NCBI GenBank assembly: GCA_023254495.1
Contig: JALRLK010000181.1
Location: forward strand, 1-44,574
DNA: 44,574 bases
Direction of reading: 5' to 3'
Origin: Marivivens sp.
GTDB taxonomy: Bacteria > Pseudomonadota > Alphaproteobacteria > Rhodobacterales > Rhodobacteraceae
Of this stretch, positions 15,252-25,379 are shown piece after piece. Every line of letters begins with the position of its first letter. The stretch's first letter is position 1. Position numbers and translations under genes: made by a program. Under the pieces are notes generated by a model. That model was not told where the DNA came from and did not search any database. It was given only the letters and a program-made list of their open reading frames with translations.

Positions 15252-16628
15252 TCAGGCCGAGAGCGCCGCGAGGATCCGGGCCCAGCTCCGGATGCCCTTG
15301 TGGAAGCTCTCTACGTCATATTTCTCGTTTGGGCTGTGGATGGCGTCATCATCATTGGCATAGCCGATGAGCATTGCGTCCATGCCGAGAACTGACTTGA
15401 AGAAGCCGGCAATCGGGATCGATCCGCCCATGCCCACCAGAACCGCCTCGCGGTTCCATTCATCCGAAAGCGCCTTGCGGGCGCGTTCGAACTCGGGGCG
15501 TTCGGTGTTCATCACCGGCGCGGGCGAGCCTTCGAGGTCGGTATCCCATTTGATCTTGCAGTCGGGCCGCAGGAGCGATTGCACATGGGCGCGGATGCGC
15601 TCGCGCAGCACGTCTGGGTCTTGATCGCCGACAAGGCGGCAGGTGAATTTGCAATGCGCTTTCGAGGGGATCACGGTCTTCGATCCCGCGCCCTGATAGC
15701 CGCCCCAGAGGCCGTTGATCTCGAGCGTCGGGCGGGCCCATTGAAGCTCGAGCGTCGAGTAGCCCGCCTCGCCGTGCGACTGGGTAAAGCCCACGGAGTT
15801 GAGGTAGGTCTCCCCGTCAAAGCCGCAGGCATTCCATTGGGCGCGCAGGTTGTCGCTGATCTCGTAGACGCCTTCATAGAAGCCGGGGACGGTCACGCGG
15901 CCATGGTCATCGTGCAGGGCGGCAACGATGCGGGCGATCTCGGCCAGCGGGTTGAGGGCGGGGCCGCCGTAATGGCCCGAGTGCAGGTCGATCCGCGGGC
16001 CGGTGAGGGTGAACTCGTCCTTCAACATTCCGCGCAGCTGGCTAGCGATCGAGGGCACGCCGGGCGAAACCATCGAGGTATCGCAGATGAGGGCGATATC
16101 GCTTTTCAGCTCGGCGGCGTTTTCTTCCATGAAGGGGATGAGCGAAGGCGAGCCGCTTTCCTCTTCGCCTTCAAGGAAGAAGGTGATCTTGCATGGCATC
16201 TTGCCATGCACGGCCTTCCAGGCGCGGCAAGCCTCGACGAAGGTCATCAGCTGCCCCTTGTCGTCCGAGGTGCCGCGGCCTCGGATCACCTTGCCGTTTG
16301 GCGTCTCCTCGATGCGGGGCTCGAAGGGCGGATTGTCCCACAGGTCGAGCGGGTCGACCGGCTGAACGTCGTAGTGGCCGTAGAACAGAAGATGCGGGCC
16401 TTCGCCGTCGACATGGCCAACCACCATAGGATGCCCCGGCGTGGCCCGTTTGGAGGCATCAATGCCCATCGATTGCAAGTCTTCCACCAGCCAGTCGGCG
16501 GCGCGGTCGCAATCGGCCTTGAAGGCGGGATCGGTCGAGATCGAGGGGATACGCAAAAGGCCGAAAAGGCGCTCGATCGCGACCGGCAGGTCGGCGTCGA
16601 TACGGGCAAGAACGGGATCGAGTGTCAT
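15252..16628 (-). CDS. M20-family metallopeptidase (dipeptidase-like)
   Basis: A 458-residue di-zinc hydrolase. Metal ligands appear in LLFYGHYDVQPVD (His, then Asp), GRGTSDDKGQLMTF (bridging Asp), FLEGEEESGSPSL (catalytic Glu and Glu ligand), LICDTSMVS (Asp), and a C-terminal His ligand near AIHSPNEKYD. A dimerisation domain (RIDLHSGHYGGPALNPLAEI) sits in the middle. It matches the M20A/DapE-CNDP2-like group that cleaves dipeptides. Start ATG 16628 follows AAAGGA; an in-frame ATG at 16643 has no ribosome site. It is transcribed away from hemA, and its 3' end is followed by repeat copy B. Confidence 0.9.
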   Translation of the reverse strand: MTLDPVLARIDADLPVAIERLFGLLRIPSISTDPAFKADCDRAADWLVEDLQSMGIDASKRATPGHPMVVGHVDGEGPHLLFYGHYDVQPVDPLDLWDNPPFEPRIEETPNGKVIRGRGTSDDKGQLMTFVEACRAWKAVHGKMPCKITFFLEGEEESGSPSLIPFMEENAAELKSDIALICDTSMVSPGVPSIASQLRGMLKDEFTLTGPRIDLHSGHYGGPALNPLAEIARIVAALHDDHGRVTVPGFYEGVYEISDNLRAQWNACGFDGETYLNSVGFTQSHGEAGYSTLELQWARPTLEINGLWGGYQGAGSKTVIPSKAHCKFTCRLVGDQDPDVLRERIRAHVQSLLRPDCKIKWDTDLEGSPAPVMNTERPEFERARKALSDEWNREAVLVGMGGSIPIAGFFKSVLGMDAMLIGYANDDDAIHSPNEKYDVESFHKGIRSWARILAALSA

Positions 16629-16798
16629 GGGTGTTCCTTTCATCTGAGGCAGACACTAGCCCTCTGCCTCGCGGTGTCCAGCGGGAGCCTGTGCAAGAAT
16701 GAGCATCGGGGCGTCAATTTGTAGCGTATTGCCCCATGGGTCAGAGGGTTATAGAACCTCGAGGTCGTCTCAGACCACTCGCCGCTCGAAGGGACCAC

Positions 16799-18022
16799 AT
16801 GACCTACGATGAACAGCTCGACGCAGCTCTGAACCGGCTGCATCAGGAAGGCCGCTATCGCACCTTCATCGATATCGAGCGCAAGCGCGGTCATTTCCCT
16901 CATGCCCTTTGGCGCAAGCCCGACGGCAGCGAGCAGCCGATCACTGTCTGGTGTGGGAACGACTATCTCGGCATGGGCCAGCATCCGGTGGTTTTGGCGG
17001 CTATGCACGAGGCGCTGGACGCGACCGGCGCCGGATCGGGCGGCACGCGGAATATTTCCGGCACGACCGTCTATCACAAGCAGCTCGAGGCCGAACTGGC
17101 CGATCTGCACCAGAAAGAGGCGGCGCTACTCTTCACGAGCGCCTATATCGCCAATGACGCGACGCTTTCGACGCTGCCCAAGCTCTTCCCCGGTCTCATC
17201 ATATATTCCGATGCGCTGAACCACGCCTCTATGATCGAGGGCGTGCGCCGCAACGGCGGGGCCAAGCGCATTTTCCGCCACAACGATCTTGATCACCTGC
17301 GCGAGCTTCTGGCCGCCGATGATCCGGCGGCGCCCAAGCTGATTGCCTTTGAATCTGTCTATTCGATGGATGGCGATTTCGGGCCGATTGCAGAGATTTG
17401 CGATCTGGCCGAGGAATTCGGCGCTCTGACCTATCTCGACGAGGTTCATGCCGTGGGCATGTATGGCCCGCGCGGTGGCGGTGTGGCCGAGCGTGACGGC
17501 CTTCTGGATCGGATCGACATTATCAACGGCACGCTGGGCAAGGCCTTTGGCGTGCATGGCGGCTATATCGCGGCGAGCGCGAAAATGTGTGATGCGGTGC
17601 GGTCTTACGCGCCGGGCTTCATCTTTACGACCTCGCTGCCGCCGGTGGTGGCCGCGGGTGCTGCTGCTTCAGCGCGGCATCTTAAGGGCGATCAGGCCCT
17701 GCGCGACAAGCATCAGGAAGCGGCCAAGGTTCTCAAGCTGCGCCTTAAGGGCCTCGGCCTGCCGATCTTCGACCATGGCAGCCATATCGTGCCGGTTATC
17801 GTGGGCGATCCCAAGCACACCAAACTTTTGTCGGATATGCTCCTCAAGGAGTATGGGATCTACGTCCAGCCGATCAATTTCCCCACCGTTCCGCGCGGAA
17901 CAGAGCGTCTGCGCTTTACCCCCTCGCCTTTGCATGGCCCCGACGAGATCGACAAGCTCGTCAAAGCGATGGACCAGCTTTGGGCGTGCTGTGCGCTGAA
18001 TCGCGCCGAACTGGCAGGCTGA
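16799..18022 (+). CDS. hemA: 5-aminolevulinate synthase
   Basis: A 407-residue PLP enzyme of the alpha-oxoamine synthase family. It condenses glycine with succinyl-CoA to make 5-aminolevulinate, the first step of tetrapyrrole synthesis in alphaproteobacteria. The PLP lysine is Lys248 in [33 protein letters not shown] and [12 protein letters not shown] (cofactor Asp and His) are all present. ATG 16799 follows GAAGGGAC. In photosynthetic relatives ALAS supplies bacteriochlorophyll and is oxygen-regulated, but I see no convincing FNR-type box in the ~170-bp upstream gap and no photosynthesis genes in the window. Confidence 0.96.
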   Translation: MTYDEQLDAALNRLHQEGRYRTFIDIERKRGHFPHALWRKPDGSEQPITVWCGNDYLGMGQHPVVLAAMHEALDATGAGSGGTRNISGTTVYHKQLEAELADLHQKEAALLFTSAYIANDATLSTLPKLFPGLIIYSDALNHASMIEGVRRNGGAKRIFRHNDLDHLRELLAADDPAAPKLIAFESVYSMDGDFGPIAEICDLAEEFGALTYLDEVHAVGMYGPRGGGVAERDGLLDRIDIINGTLGKAFGVHGGYIAASAKMCDAVRSYAPGFIFTTSLPPVVAAGAAASARHLKGDQALRDKHQEAAKVLKLRLKGLGLPIFDHGSHIVPVIVGDPKHTKLLSDMLLKEYGIYVQPINFPTVPRGTERLRFTPSPLHGPDEIDKLVKAMDQLWACCALNRAELAG

Positions 18023-18135
18023 AGTTTTCTCCGGATGCATCACCAAATCGTGTATGTTACGCGCAGGTAACGCTGCCGGACTTTAACGAATCGATTCCGG
18101 CACTTTGGGGCAATTCGGGCAGTCGGGACGGCCGG

Positions 18136-19320
18136 ATGATCGCGAAACATCTTAGGCGAGGAAAAACCGCGAAAGAGGTTGAGGCCAAGGGCTTTGACGC
18201 TTTCGAACTGCGCCTTGGCGATCTAATGCGCGGCGAGCGGGCGACGCTTGGAAAATCGCTTCTCGATGTGCAGCGCGAGCTGAAGATCAAGGCCGCCTAT
18301 ATCGCCGCGATCGAAAATTGCGATCCGACGGCCTTTGATACTCCGGGCTTCATCGCCGGCTATGTGCGGTCCTATGCCCGCTATCTCGCGATGGATCCCG
18401 ATTGGGCCTTTGAGACCTTCTGCCGCGAAAGCGGGTTCCAGACCGCGCACGGGATGTCGAAAGAGGCATCGCCCAAGCGGACGATGCGCGACATCAACCA
18501 AAAGCGCGACCCTGCGGATATGTTTGCCTCGCCATCGACCCCGTTCGTTCCGGCAGGCGAGTCGGTCTGGTCGCGTGTCGAGCCGAGCGCCATCGGTTCG
18601 GTGTTGGTGCTCGTCGCGCTGATCGGCGGATTGGGCTATGGTGGCTGGACCGTCCTTCAGGAAGTGCAGAAGGTGCGCCTCGCGCCGGTTGAGCAGACGC
18701 CTTATGTCGTGAGCGATCTTGACCCGCTTGCAGGTAATGCTGGCTCGATTTCCGTTGCCGGAGACGAGGCCTTTTTTGCTGCTCCTTCTGCCGAGGCCCT
18801 TGATCGTCTTTACCGCCCGCAGGCGCTCGACACGCCGGTTATGATCGCCCGTGACGGCCCGATTTCGACGCTTGATCCGATTTCCATCGGTGCGCTCGTG
18901 GCGGATAATTCGGCCGATGCCGTCGCCGCCGCAGTCGCCGAAGCTGCGGCCGAGCCGGGAGCGGTGCAGGTGACCGAAGCGGTTGCCTCCGGGCTTGAGG
19001 TCGTTGCTGTGCGTCCGAGCTGGGTCCGCGTGACCTCGGTCGATGGCTCGGTGATCTACGAAGGGATCATGAACGCCGGCGACAGTTATGCACCGCCGCA
19101 GACCGAAGCGCCCGCCGAGATTCGGGTGGGAGAATCCGGCGCTGTCTATTTCGCGCTGAACGGTACGCATTATGGTCCGGTCGGGCAGGCGGGAACGGTG
19201 ACCTCGGGTGTGACCCTTTCGCCCGACTACGTGACCGGAATCTACGCCGTTGCAAATCTCGATGCAGACAGCGATCTGGCAGCGATCGTTGCCGTGGCCG
19301 AGGCCCAGACCGGCCAATAG
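18136..19320 (+). CDS. RodZ-like helix-turn-helix protein with DUF4115 domain
   Basis: A 394-residue single-span membrane protein. A cytoplasmic HTH of the RodZ/Cro type covers residues 35-98 (LGKSLLDVQRELKIKAAYIAAIENCDP region), a transmembrane helix spans about 152-172 (AIGSVLVLVALIGGLGYGG), then a low-complexity linker leads to a periplasmic DUF4115 domain (VRPSWVRVTSVDGSVIYEG to VTGIYAVA). RodZ links MreB to the cell-wall elongation machinery; this protein has the same layout, but direct equivalence is inferred. ATG 18136 is taken because the conserved part starts soon after; the upstream frame has no support. It precedes ispG by 74 bp, the usual neighbour order. Confidence 0.8.
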   Translation: MIAKHLRRGKTAKEVEAKGFDAFELRLGDLMRGERATLGKSLLDVQRELKIKAAYIAAIENCDPTAFDTPGFIAGYVRSYARYLAMDPDWAFETFCRESGFQTAHGMSKEASPKRTMRDINQKRDPADMFASPSTPFVPAGESVWSRVEPSAIGSVLVLVALIGGLGYGGWTVLQEVQKVRLAPVEQTPYVVSDLDPLAGNAGSISVAGDEAFFAAPSAEALDRLYRPQALDTPVMIARDGPISTLDPISIGALVADNSADAVAAAVAEAAAEPGAVQVTEAVASGLEVVAVRPSWVRVTSVDGSVIYEGIMNAGDSYAPPQTEAPAEIRVGESGAVYFALNGTHYGPVGQAGTVTSGVTLSPDYVTGIYAVANLDADSDLAAIVAVAEAQTGQ

Positions 19321-19394
19321 ACCATCCCCCGTTGCCATGTGGCCCTGCGCGTCATAGGTAACGCGCGAAGTTCTACTCGCGCAGGATCATCCCG

Positions 19395-20510
19395 ATGAGC
19401 CATAATCCCGTCCGCCCATGGCGCAATATCGAGCGCCGCAAGTCCCGCCAGATCATGGTCGGGAAGGTGCCGGTCGGAGGCGACGCGCCGATTACCGTCC
19501 AGACCATGACCAACACGCTGACCCATGACGTCGAGGCTACGGTTGATCAGGTGCGGCGGGCGGCCGAGGCGGGAGCGGATATCGTGCGGGTCTCGACGCC
19601 CGACGAAGCCTCGACCAAGGCCCTGAAAGAGATCGTCCAGCAAAGCCCTGTGCCGATCGTGGCGGATATCCATTTTCACTACAAACGCGCCATCGAAGCG
19701 GCGGAGGCGGGCGCGGCCTGCCTGCGGATCAATCCGGGCAATATCGGAGATGCCAAGCGTGTGAAGGAAGTGATCAAGGCCGCCCGCGACCACGGCTGTT
19801 CGATCCGTATCGGCGTCAATGCCGGTTCGCTGGAGAAGCACCTCCTCGACAAATACGGCGAGCCGTGCCCCGACGCGATGGTTGAAAGCGGGCTCGACCA
19901 TATCAAGATCCTGCAAGACAACGATTTCCACGAGTTCAAGATCAGCTGCAAAGCCTCTGACGTCTTCCTTGCCGCTGCAGCTTATCAACAGCTGGCTGAC
20001 CTCACAGATGCGCCGATCCACCTCGGGATCACCGAAGCGGGCGGCCTGATGTCGGGCACGATCAAATCGGCCATTGGCCTTGGCAATCTTCTGTGGTCGG
20101 GCATCGGCGATACGATCCGCGTGAGCCTTTCGGCCGATCCGGTCGAAGAGGTGAAGGTCGGCTACGAGATCCTGAAAAGCCTCGGCCTGCGCCATCGCGG
20201 CGTCAACATCATCTCCTGCCCTTCGTGTGCGCGTCAGGGGTTCGACGTGATCAAGACCGTCGAGATCCTTGAAAAGCGGCTCGAGCACATCAAGACGCCG
20301 ATGAGCCTGTCGATCATCGGTTGCGTGGTGAACGGGCCGGGCGAGGCGCTGATGACGGACGTGGGCTTTACCGGAGGTGGGGCCGGATCAGGCATGGTCT
20401 ATCTGGCAGGCAAGCAAAGCCACAAGCTGTCGAACGACAGGATGATCGATCACATCGTCGAAGAGGTCGAGAAAAAGGCCGCCGAGATCGAGGCGGCAGG
20501 GGCAGCCTAG
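19395..20510 (+). CDS. ispG: 4-hydroxy-3-methylbut-2-enyl diphosphate synthase (IspG/GcpE)
   Basis: A 371-residue [4Fe-4S] enzyme of the non-mevalonate isoprenoid pathway that reduces ME-cPP to HMBPP. The N-terminal TIM barrel shows [17 protein letters not shown] and [14 protein letters not shown]; the C-terminal cluster domain has Cys ligands in [10 protein letters not shown] and [12 protein letters not shown] plus the conserved Glu nearby. ATG 19395 follows AGGATC. Its stop codon TAG overlaps the stop of the oppositely oriented dsbA-like gene in the tetramer CTAG. Confidence 0.96.
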   Translation: MSHNPVRPWRNIERRKSRQIMVGKVPVGGDAPITVQTMTNTLTHDVEATVDQVRRAAEAGADIVRVSTPDEASTKALKEIVQQSPVPIVADIHFHYKRAIEAAEAGAACLRINPGNIGDAKRVKEVIKAARDHGCSIRIGVNAGSLEKHLLDKYGEPCPDAMVESGLDHIKILQDNDFHEFKISCKASDVFLAAAAYQQLADLTDAPIHLGITEAGGLMSGTIKSAIGLGNLLWSGIGDTIRVSLSADPVEEVKVGYEILKSLGLRHRGVNIISCPSCARQGFDVIKTVEILEKRLEHIKTPMSLSIIGCVVNGPGEALMTDVGFTGGGAGSGMVYLAGKQSHKLSNDRMIDHIVEEVEKKAAEIEAAGAA

Positions 20511-21256
20511 CTGCCCTCGCGAACCGCCTCGACGAACTGGATCATCTGTTCGAGAGGCACATAGCCGCGCAGCATTTCCTCTTCGAGAATGAAGGTCGGT
20601 GTGCCGGTGATCTGCAGCCGCTGCGCCAGCATCGCGTTCTGGGTGAGGATATCGGCGACCTCTTTGTTCTGCATCATGTCGGCAATGGCTGCGAAATCGA
20701 GGTCGAACGATGCCGAAAGCTGCGCCAGAACATCGACCGTAACATCGCTGCGCAGGGTCATCAGGGCGTCGTAGATCAACTCGTAGGACTCGCCGCCGTA
20801 AACCTGCATGACCGCAACGGCATATTGCGAAGAGAGCGTCGATTGCTCCCCGAGGATCGGGAATTCCTTGACGATGAAGCGAATGTTGCCGTCCGCTTCG
20901 AGAAGCTGGTTCACTTCGTCATAGGCGCGGCGGCAATAGGTGCAGCGGTAGTCCATGAATTCGACAAGGGTAATATCGCCTTCAGGATTGCCACCGACCC
21001 AGGAGTAGCCGTCGTCAAACAGGGCTTTGGCATTGGCGCGCACCATCGACTTGTCATTCGTGGCCGAAACCTCGGCTTGGCGCTGCTCGAGAACCGCAAT
21101 CGCCTCCATCAGTACTTCCGGGTTATCCAGAAGATAGGCCCGCACTTCGACGCGGAAGGCCTCGCGCTCGGCATCGGTCATCGCGCCCAGATCAAAGGGG
21201 GCGGCGGGGCCAGCGAGAAGAAGGGTGACGGCGAGGGGGGCAAGGCGCTTGAGCAT
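20507..21256 (-). CDS. DsbA-family thiol:disulfide oxidoreductase, exported
   Basis: A 249-residue periplasmic protein of the DsbA/Com1 type. Signal peptide [20 protein letters not shown] is followed by an N-terminal helical region ([21 protein letters not shown]), and a thioredoxin fold with active-site Cys105-Thr-Tyr-Cys108 ([10 protein letters not shown]) and cis-Pro loop ITGTPTF. It introduces or shuffles disulfide bonds in exported proteins. ATG 21256 has GGAG upstream; the frame extends to 21373 without signal-peptide sense. The neighbour is a periplasmic amidase on the other strand. Confidence 0.9.
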   Translation of the reverse strand: MLKRLAPLAVTLLLAGPAAPFDLGAMTDAEREAFRVEVRAYLLDNPEVLMEAIAVLEQRQAEVSATNDKSMVRANAKALFDDGYSWVGGNPEGDITLVEFMDYRCTYCRRAYDEVNQLLEADGNIRFIVKEFPILGEQSTLSSQYAVAVMQVYGGESYELIYDALMTLRSDVTVDVLAQLSASFDLDFAAIADMMQNKEVADILTQNAMLAQRLQITGTPTFILEEEMLRGYVPLEQMIQFVEAVREGS

Positions 21257-21440
21257 GGTCTCTCCAGGGTCGTTTCGGTGCACTGTGCACATCCGGCCGG
21301 TGATGCCAAGGTCTTGGCGCTGCGGCAGAAAGGATTGACGTGGCCACCCCAGCGGCGGCAAACACGAGGGCAAGACTAGAGGGCGCGGAATGGGAAACTC
21401 AAGTCACGATCGGGCCAGTGACCGGGGTGATGCCGGAATT

Positions 21441-22670
21441 GTGAAAAGATTTCGGCTCTGGATCTGCTTGGCTCTGTTGTGGTTGGCTGCCCCTCTTGCG
21501 GCGCAAGACTTCTCGGCGCTTGCTCGGGTTGATGCCGGGCAGAGCAACGTACGGCCGTGGAGGCAGGGGGCCGAGGTTGATCTGCACTTGTCGCAGGCCG
21601 TCCCGTTCCGTGTTTTTACGCTCGACGCGCCGTGGCGACTGGTCATCGACTTCCGCGAGGTTGATTGGACCGGCCTCTCGCGCGAGGCGATCTGGTCTGG
21701 CCCCGACAGCCGCATCTCGGACCTGCGCTTCGGCGGGCTCCGGCCCGGTTGGTCGCGAATGGTGGTCGATCTTGCCCAGCCGCTTGCGATCGAAACGGCA
21801 GGGATGGAGGTTTCCCAGGCCGATGGCACCGCCCGGCTGACCATACGCCTCGCTCCATCAAGCCCGCTTGAGTTTGCCGCCGCCTCGGGTGCGCCGCCTG
21901 ATCCCGGTTGGGATCTCTTGATTGCCACGGACGTGACCCAGAGCCCCTTGCCGCCGGTTGATGACGGGATCGTCACCGTGGCCATCGATCCCGGCCACGG
22001 GGGCGTCGATCCCGGCGCCGAGCGGGATGGAATCGTCGAGGCCGAGCTGATGCTGGTCTTGGCGCGCGAACTTGCCGAGGCGATCAACCGCACCGAGGGG
22101 ATGCGCGCCGTGCTGACCCGTGAGGGCGACGACTTCGTCGCGCTCGAAGAGCGGATGACGCAGGCGCGGCTTGCGGGTGCGGATGTGATGATCTCGCTCC
22201 ATGCCGATGCGCTCGACGAGGACGAGACCCACGGCGCATCGGTCTATACGCTCGACAAGGATGCACAGGATGCCGCCTCGGCGCGCATGGCCGAACGGCA
22301 CGACCGCGGCGATCTGGTGGCCGGTCTTGACCTGACGGGGCAGGACGACACGGTTGCCACGATCCTGATGGACCTCGCCCGGCAGGATACTGCGCCGCAA
22401 TCGGAACGGTTAGCCGATGCGATCGTCTCCGCACTGGACGAGACGGGTGCCGACCTCAATTCGCGCCCCCGCCGCAGGGCCGAACTCGCGGTTCTGAACG
22501 CCGCCGATTTCGCCTCGGTGCTGGTCGAGGTCGGCTTCTTGTCCAACCCCGATGATCGGGCCGCGCTTTCGGTTCAACCGGGCAGGGCGACGATCATCCG
22601 CGGGCTGGTGTTCGCACTCAAGCGGTGGGCCGCGGACGAAGCCGCCCGCGCACCGCTTCTGCGGCAATAG
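21441..22670 (+). CDS. N-acetylmuramoyl-L-alanine amidase (AMIN plus Amidase_3), AmiC-like
   Basis: About 409 residues, exported. A signal peptide (KRFRLWICLALLWLAAPLAAQ) points to GTG 21441 as start; the ATG at 21390 would place 17 polar residues before it and neither start has a strong ribosome site. An AMIN domain (about 40-140) targets septal or polar wall; the zinc amidase begins VAIDPGHGGVDPGA (His186 ligand), then the Glu ligand in IVEAELM, His in ISLHADAL, and catalytic Glu in LVEVGFLSN. It cuts stem peptides from glycan strands during daughter-cell separation. It directly precedes mrcA, a functionally matched pair. Confidence 0.9.
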   Translation: MKRFRLWICLALLWLAAPLAAQDFSALARVDAGQSNVRPWRQGAEVDLHLSQAVPFRVFTLDAPWRLVIDFREVDWTGLSREAIWSGPDSRISDLRFGGLRPGWSRMVVDLAQPLAIETAGMEVSQADGTARLTIRLAPSSPLEFAAASGAPPDPGWDLLIATDVTQSPLPPVDDGIVTVAIDPGHGGVDPGAERDGIVEAELMLVLARELAEAINRTEGMRAVLTREGDDFVALEERMTQARLAGADVMISLHADALDEDETHGASVYTLDKDAQDAASARMAERHDRGDLVAGLDLTGQDDTVATILMDLARQDTAPQSERLADAIVSALDETGADLNSRPRRRAELAVLNAADFASVLVEVGFLSNPDDRAALSVQPGRATIIRGLVFALKRWAADEAARAPLLRQ

Positions 22671-22720
22671 GGCGCGATCACGTCTTTGGCATTTTCGCGC
22701 CCATTTGGCGCGATCCGCTT

Positions 22721-22749
22721 TTGACCATCCTCCACACTGATCCTATAAG
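22721..22749 (+). promoter_or_regulatory. Sigma-70 promoter of mrcA
   Basis: TTGACC at 22721-22726, 17 bases, TATAAG at 22744-22749: one of the best housekeeping promoters in the window. Transcription would begin near 22756, about 25 bases before the GTG start, and it lies 50 bases after the amidase stop, so mrcA can be expressed apart from it. Confidence 0.75.
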
Positions 22750-22780
22750 CGGAGGACTTTACCCTGAGGGCTTGTCTCAC

Positions 22781-25300
22781 GTGCTTCGCTTTGTCTTGTC
22801 CTATTTTGGCGGCATCTTCTCGATGCTCACGCTGGGCATGGCGATGGGCGCTCTGTCGCTGAGCGCGGTCTTCACGATCTACGGCCACGATCTACCGAGC
22901 TATGAGACGCTAGCGCAATACACGCCCAAGACGATCAGCCGGATCTATTCGGGCGAAGGCCAGATCATCGACGAGTTTGCCGTCGAGCGCCGCCTTTTCA
23001 CCCCGATCGAGGAAATCCCCGAGATCGTCAAACACGCCTTCGTCTCGGCCGAGGACCAGAATTTCTATACCCACCCCGGCTACGATATCCGCGGCATGGC
23101 GGCAGCCTTTGTCGAGGCCGTGGTCTCGCGCGGGCAGGATGTGCGCGGCGCCTCGACCATCACCCAGCAGGTGATGAAGAACTTCCTTCTTGATGGTTCC
23201 CGCACCGCCGAACGCAAGATCCGCGAGCTGATCCTCGCTGTGCGGATCGAGAAGGCGATGAGCAAGGACAAGATCCTCGAGCTCTATCTCAACGAGATCT
23301 TCCTCGGGCAGAACTCTTACGGCGTCGCCGCGGCCGCCCAGACATATTACAACAAACCCCTGACCGAGCTGCGCCCCGCCGAGGCCGCCTATCTCGCCGC
23401 GCTGGCGCAGCGCCCCGGCAACCTGCACCCCGTGCGCCAGCAGGAAGACGCGATCTCGCGCCGCAACTATGTGCTGCGGCGTCTGTCGGAGGATGGCTGG
23501 CTGCCCGAGGATCAGCTGGCCTCTGAACAGGCGCAGCCGCTTCTCACCGTTCAGGCGGGCGATTACGAGAGCTTCCGCGCCGCCCTGCCGCCTCGCGACT
23601 ATTTCACCGACGAGATCCGCCGCCAGCTGAGCCGCAACTTTGGCGAGGAGGAATTCTTTTCGGGCGGCCTGTCGATCCGCGCCACCATCGACCCGAGCCT
23701 TCAGGTCAACGCCGCCCACGCGCTGCAGCGGGCGCTCGAGACCTACGACCGCGAGGCGCAGATCTGGCGCGGCACGGGCGAGACGATCCCCGCCGAGGCC
23801 CTTGGCGATGAGGCAAGCTGGCGCGAGGCGCTTGCGGGCGTGACTGTTCCCCGCGACGTGACGCTCGACGGGCAGTGGTATCCGGCGGTGGTGCTCAAGG
23901 TCGAGGATCAGCGGCTTGTCATCGGCATCGAGGGCGTCGAGGCCAAGGAGGCCGAGCCGCAGGAGGTTCCGCGCAAGGACATCGCCTGGATGAAGGGCAA
24001 CTTCTTCGACAATTTCAAAGCGGGCGATGTGGTTCATGTGCGCCGGGCGTTGAACGACGATGGCAGCTTCGCCAACTGGAGCCTGCGGCAGATCCCCGAG
24101 ATTCAGGGCGGCTTCATGGCGATGGACGTCAACACCGGCCGCGTCATCGCCATGCAGGGCGGCTTCAGCTATCAGAACTCGGTTTTCAACCGCGCCACGC
24201 AGGCCCGCCGCCAGCCGGGTTCGTCCTTCAAACCCTTCGTCTATGCCGCAGCCCTCGACAGTGGCTATTCGCCCGCGACCATCGTGGTCGATGCGCCCAT
24301 CGAGGTGAACACGCCGCAAGGCCTCTGGCGGCCCGAGAACGCCTCGAACACCTATTACGGCCCCGCGCCGATGCGGACCGGTATCGAACAGTCGCGCAAC
24401 CTGATGACCGTGCGCCTCGCGCAGGAAATCGGCATGGATACGGTCGCGGATTATGCCGAACGCTTCGGCGTCTACGACAATATGAACCCATTCCTCGCCA
24501 ATGCGCTTGGATCGGAGGAAACCACGCTCTTCCGCGTGGTCGCGGCCTACGCCATGTTCGCCAACGGCGGCGAGCGGGTCGAACCGACCCTCGTCGACCG
24601 TGTGCAGGATCGCTACGGCCGCACCGTCTATCGCCACGACCAGCGCACCTGCGTCGATTGCGGGCAGGTGAGCCTCATTTCGCCCGATCAGGGCCCGATG
24701 ATCATGACCAACCGCGAGCGGATCATGAACGCGGTCACCGCCTATCAGCTGACCTCGATGATGCAGGGCGTGGTCCAGCGCGGCACGGCGAGCCGCACAG
24801 TGAACCTGCCGGTGCCGACCGCTGGCAAGACCGGCACGACGAACGACGCCAAGGATGTCTGGTTCGTGGGCTTTACCTCCAACATCGTCGCCGGCTGCTA
24901 CATCGGCTTTGATGTGCCCAAAGGGCTTGGCAAGGCGGCCTCGGGTGGCGGTGTTTGCGGCCCTGTCTTCAACGAGTTTATGACCGAGGCCGTGAAAGTC
25001 TTTGGCGGTGGCCCGTTCAAGATCCCCGACGAATGCCAGTTCATCAAGATCGACCGCTATACCGGCGCCCGGCTGGGCATCGAGGCGCAGGGTGAGCAGG
25101 TGAGCAACGAGTGTTTCCGCCTTGGCGAAGAGCCGGTCTTTGGTATCACCTATGACGGCGGATTTGCAATGGCGGCCGACCTGCCGCTGGTCGATGAAAT
25201 CCCGCCCGAGGTCCGTCAGGTCATCACCTCTTCGGGCGGCACCGCCACGGTTGGTCCGAAGGCCACCTTTGGCACGCTTTCCTCTGGCGGCCTTTACTAG
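22781..25300 (+). CDS. mrcA: Penicillin-binding protein 1A (glycosyltransferase plus transpeptidase)
   Basis: An 839-residue class A PBP. Order: a membrane anchor (FGGIFSMLTLGMAMGALSLSAVF), GT51 glycosyltransferase with catalytic Glu91 in SAEDQNFYTHPGYD and GASTITQQVMKN, an OB-like insert, then the transpeptidase with Ser481-x-x-Lys484 (PGSSFKPF), SRN in EQSRNLMTVRL, and Lys683-Thr-Gly-Thr. It polymerises and cross-links peptidoglycan. GTG 22781 is chosen because it lies 25 bases after the inferred transcription start and 10 bases after GAGGG; upstream in-frame starts lie before the promoter. Confidence 0.95.
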   Translation: MLRFVLSYFGGIFSMLTLGMAMGALSLSAVFTIYGHDLPSYETLAQYTPKTISRIYSGEGQIIDEFAVERRLFTPIEEIPEIVKHAFVSAEDQNFYTHPGYDIRGMAAAFVEAVVSRGQDVRGASTITQQVMKNFLLDGSRTAERKIRELILAVRIEKAMSKDKILELYLNEIFLGQNSYGVAAAAQTYYNKPLTELRPAEAAYLAALAQRPGNLHPVRQQEDAISRRNYVLRRLSEDGWLPEDQLASEQAQPLLTVQAGDYESFRAALPPRDYFTDEIRRQLSRNFGEEEFFSGGLSIRATIDPSLQVNAAHALQRALETYDREAQIWRGTGETIPAEALGDEASWREALAGVTVPRDVTLDGQWYPAVVLKVEDQRLVIGIEGVEAKEAEPQEVPRKDIAWMKGNFFDNFKAGDVVHVRRALNDDGSFANWSLRQIPEIQGGFMAMDVNTGRVIAMQGGFSYQNSVFNRATQARRQPGSSFKPFVYAAALDSGYSPATIVVDAPIEVNTPQGLWRPENASNTYYGPAPMRTGIEQSRNLMTVRLAQEIGMDTVADYAERFGVYDNMNPFLANALGSEETTLFRVVAAYAMFANGGERVEPTLVDRVQDRYGRTVYRHDQRTCVDCGQVSLISPDQGPMIMTNRERIMNAVTAYQLTSMMQGVVQRGTASRTVNLPVPTAGKTGTTNDAKDVWFVGFTSNIVAGCYIGFDVPKGLGKAASGGGVCGPVFNEFMTEAVKVFGGGPFKIPDECQFIKIDRYTGARLGIEAQGEQVSNECFRLGEEPVFGITYDGGFAMAADLPLVDEIPPEVRQVITSSGGTATVGPKATFGTLSSGGLY

Positions 25301-25379
25301 AGCCTCGCCGCTTGCCCGTGCCGGTCTGGCAGGGTAATGACCCCCCGAACCCGACCTTGGGACCACGAACGGAAGAACC

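Noticed and set aside
15112-15363. An 83-codon plus-strand open frame
   Set aside because: It runs through a strong terminator, a repeat element and into the end of the M20 gene on the other strand; no recognised protein.
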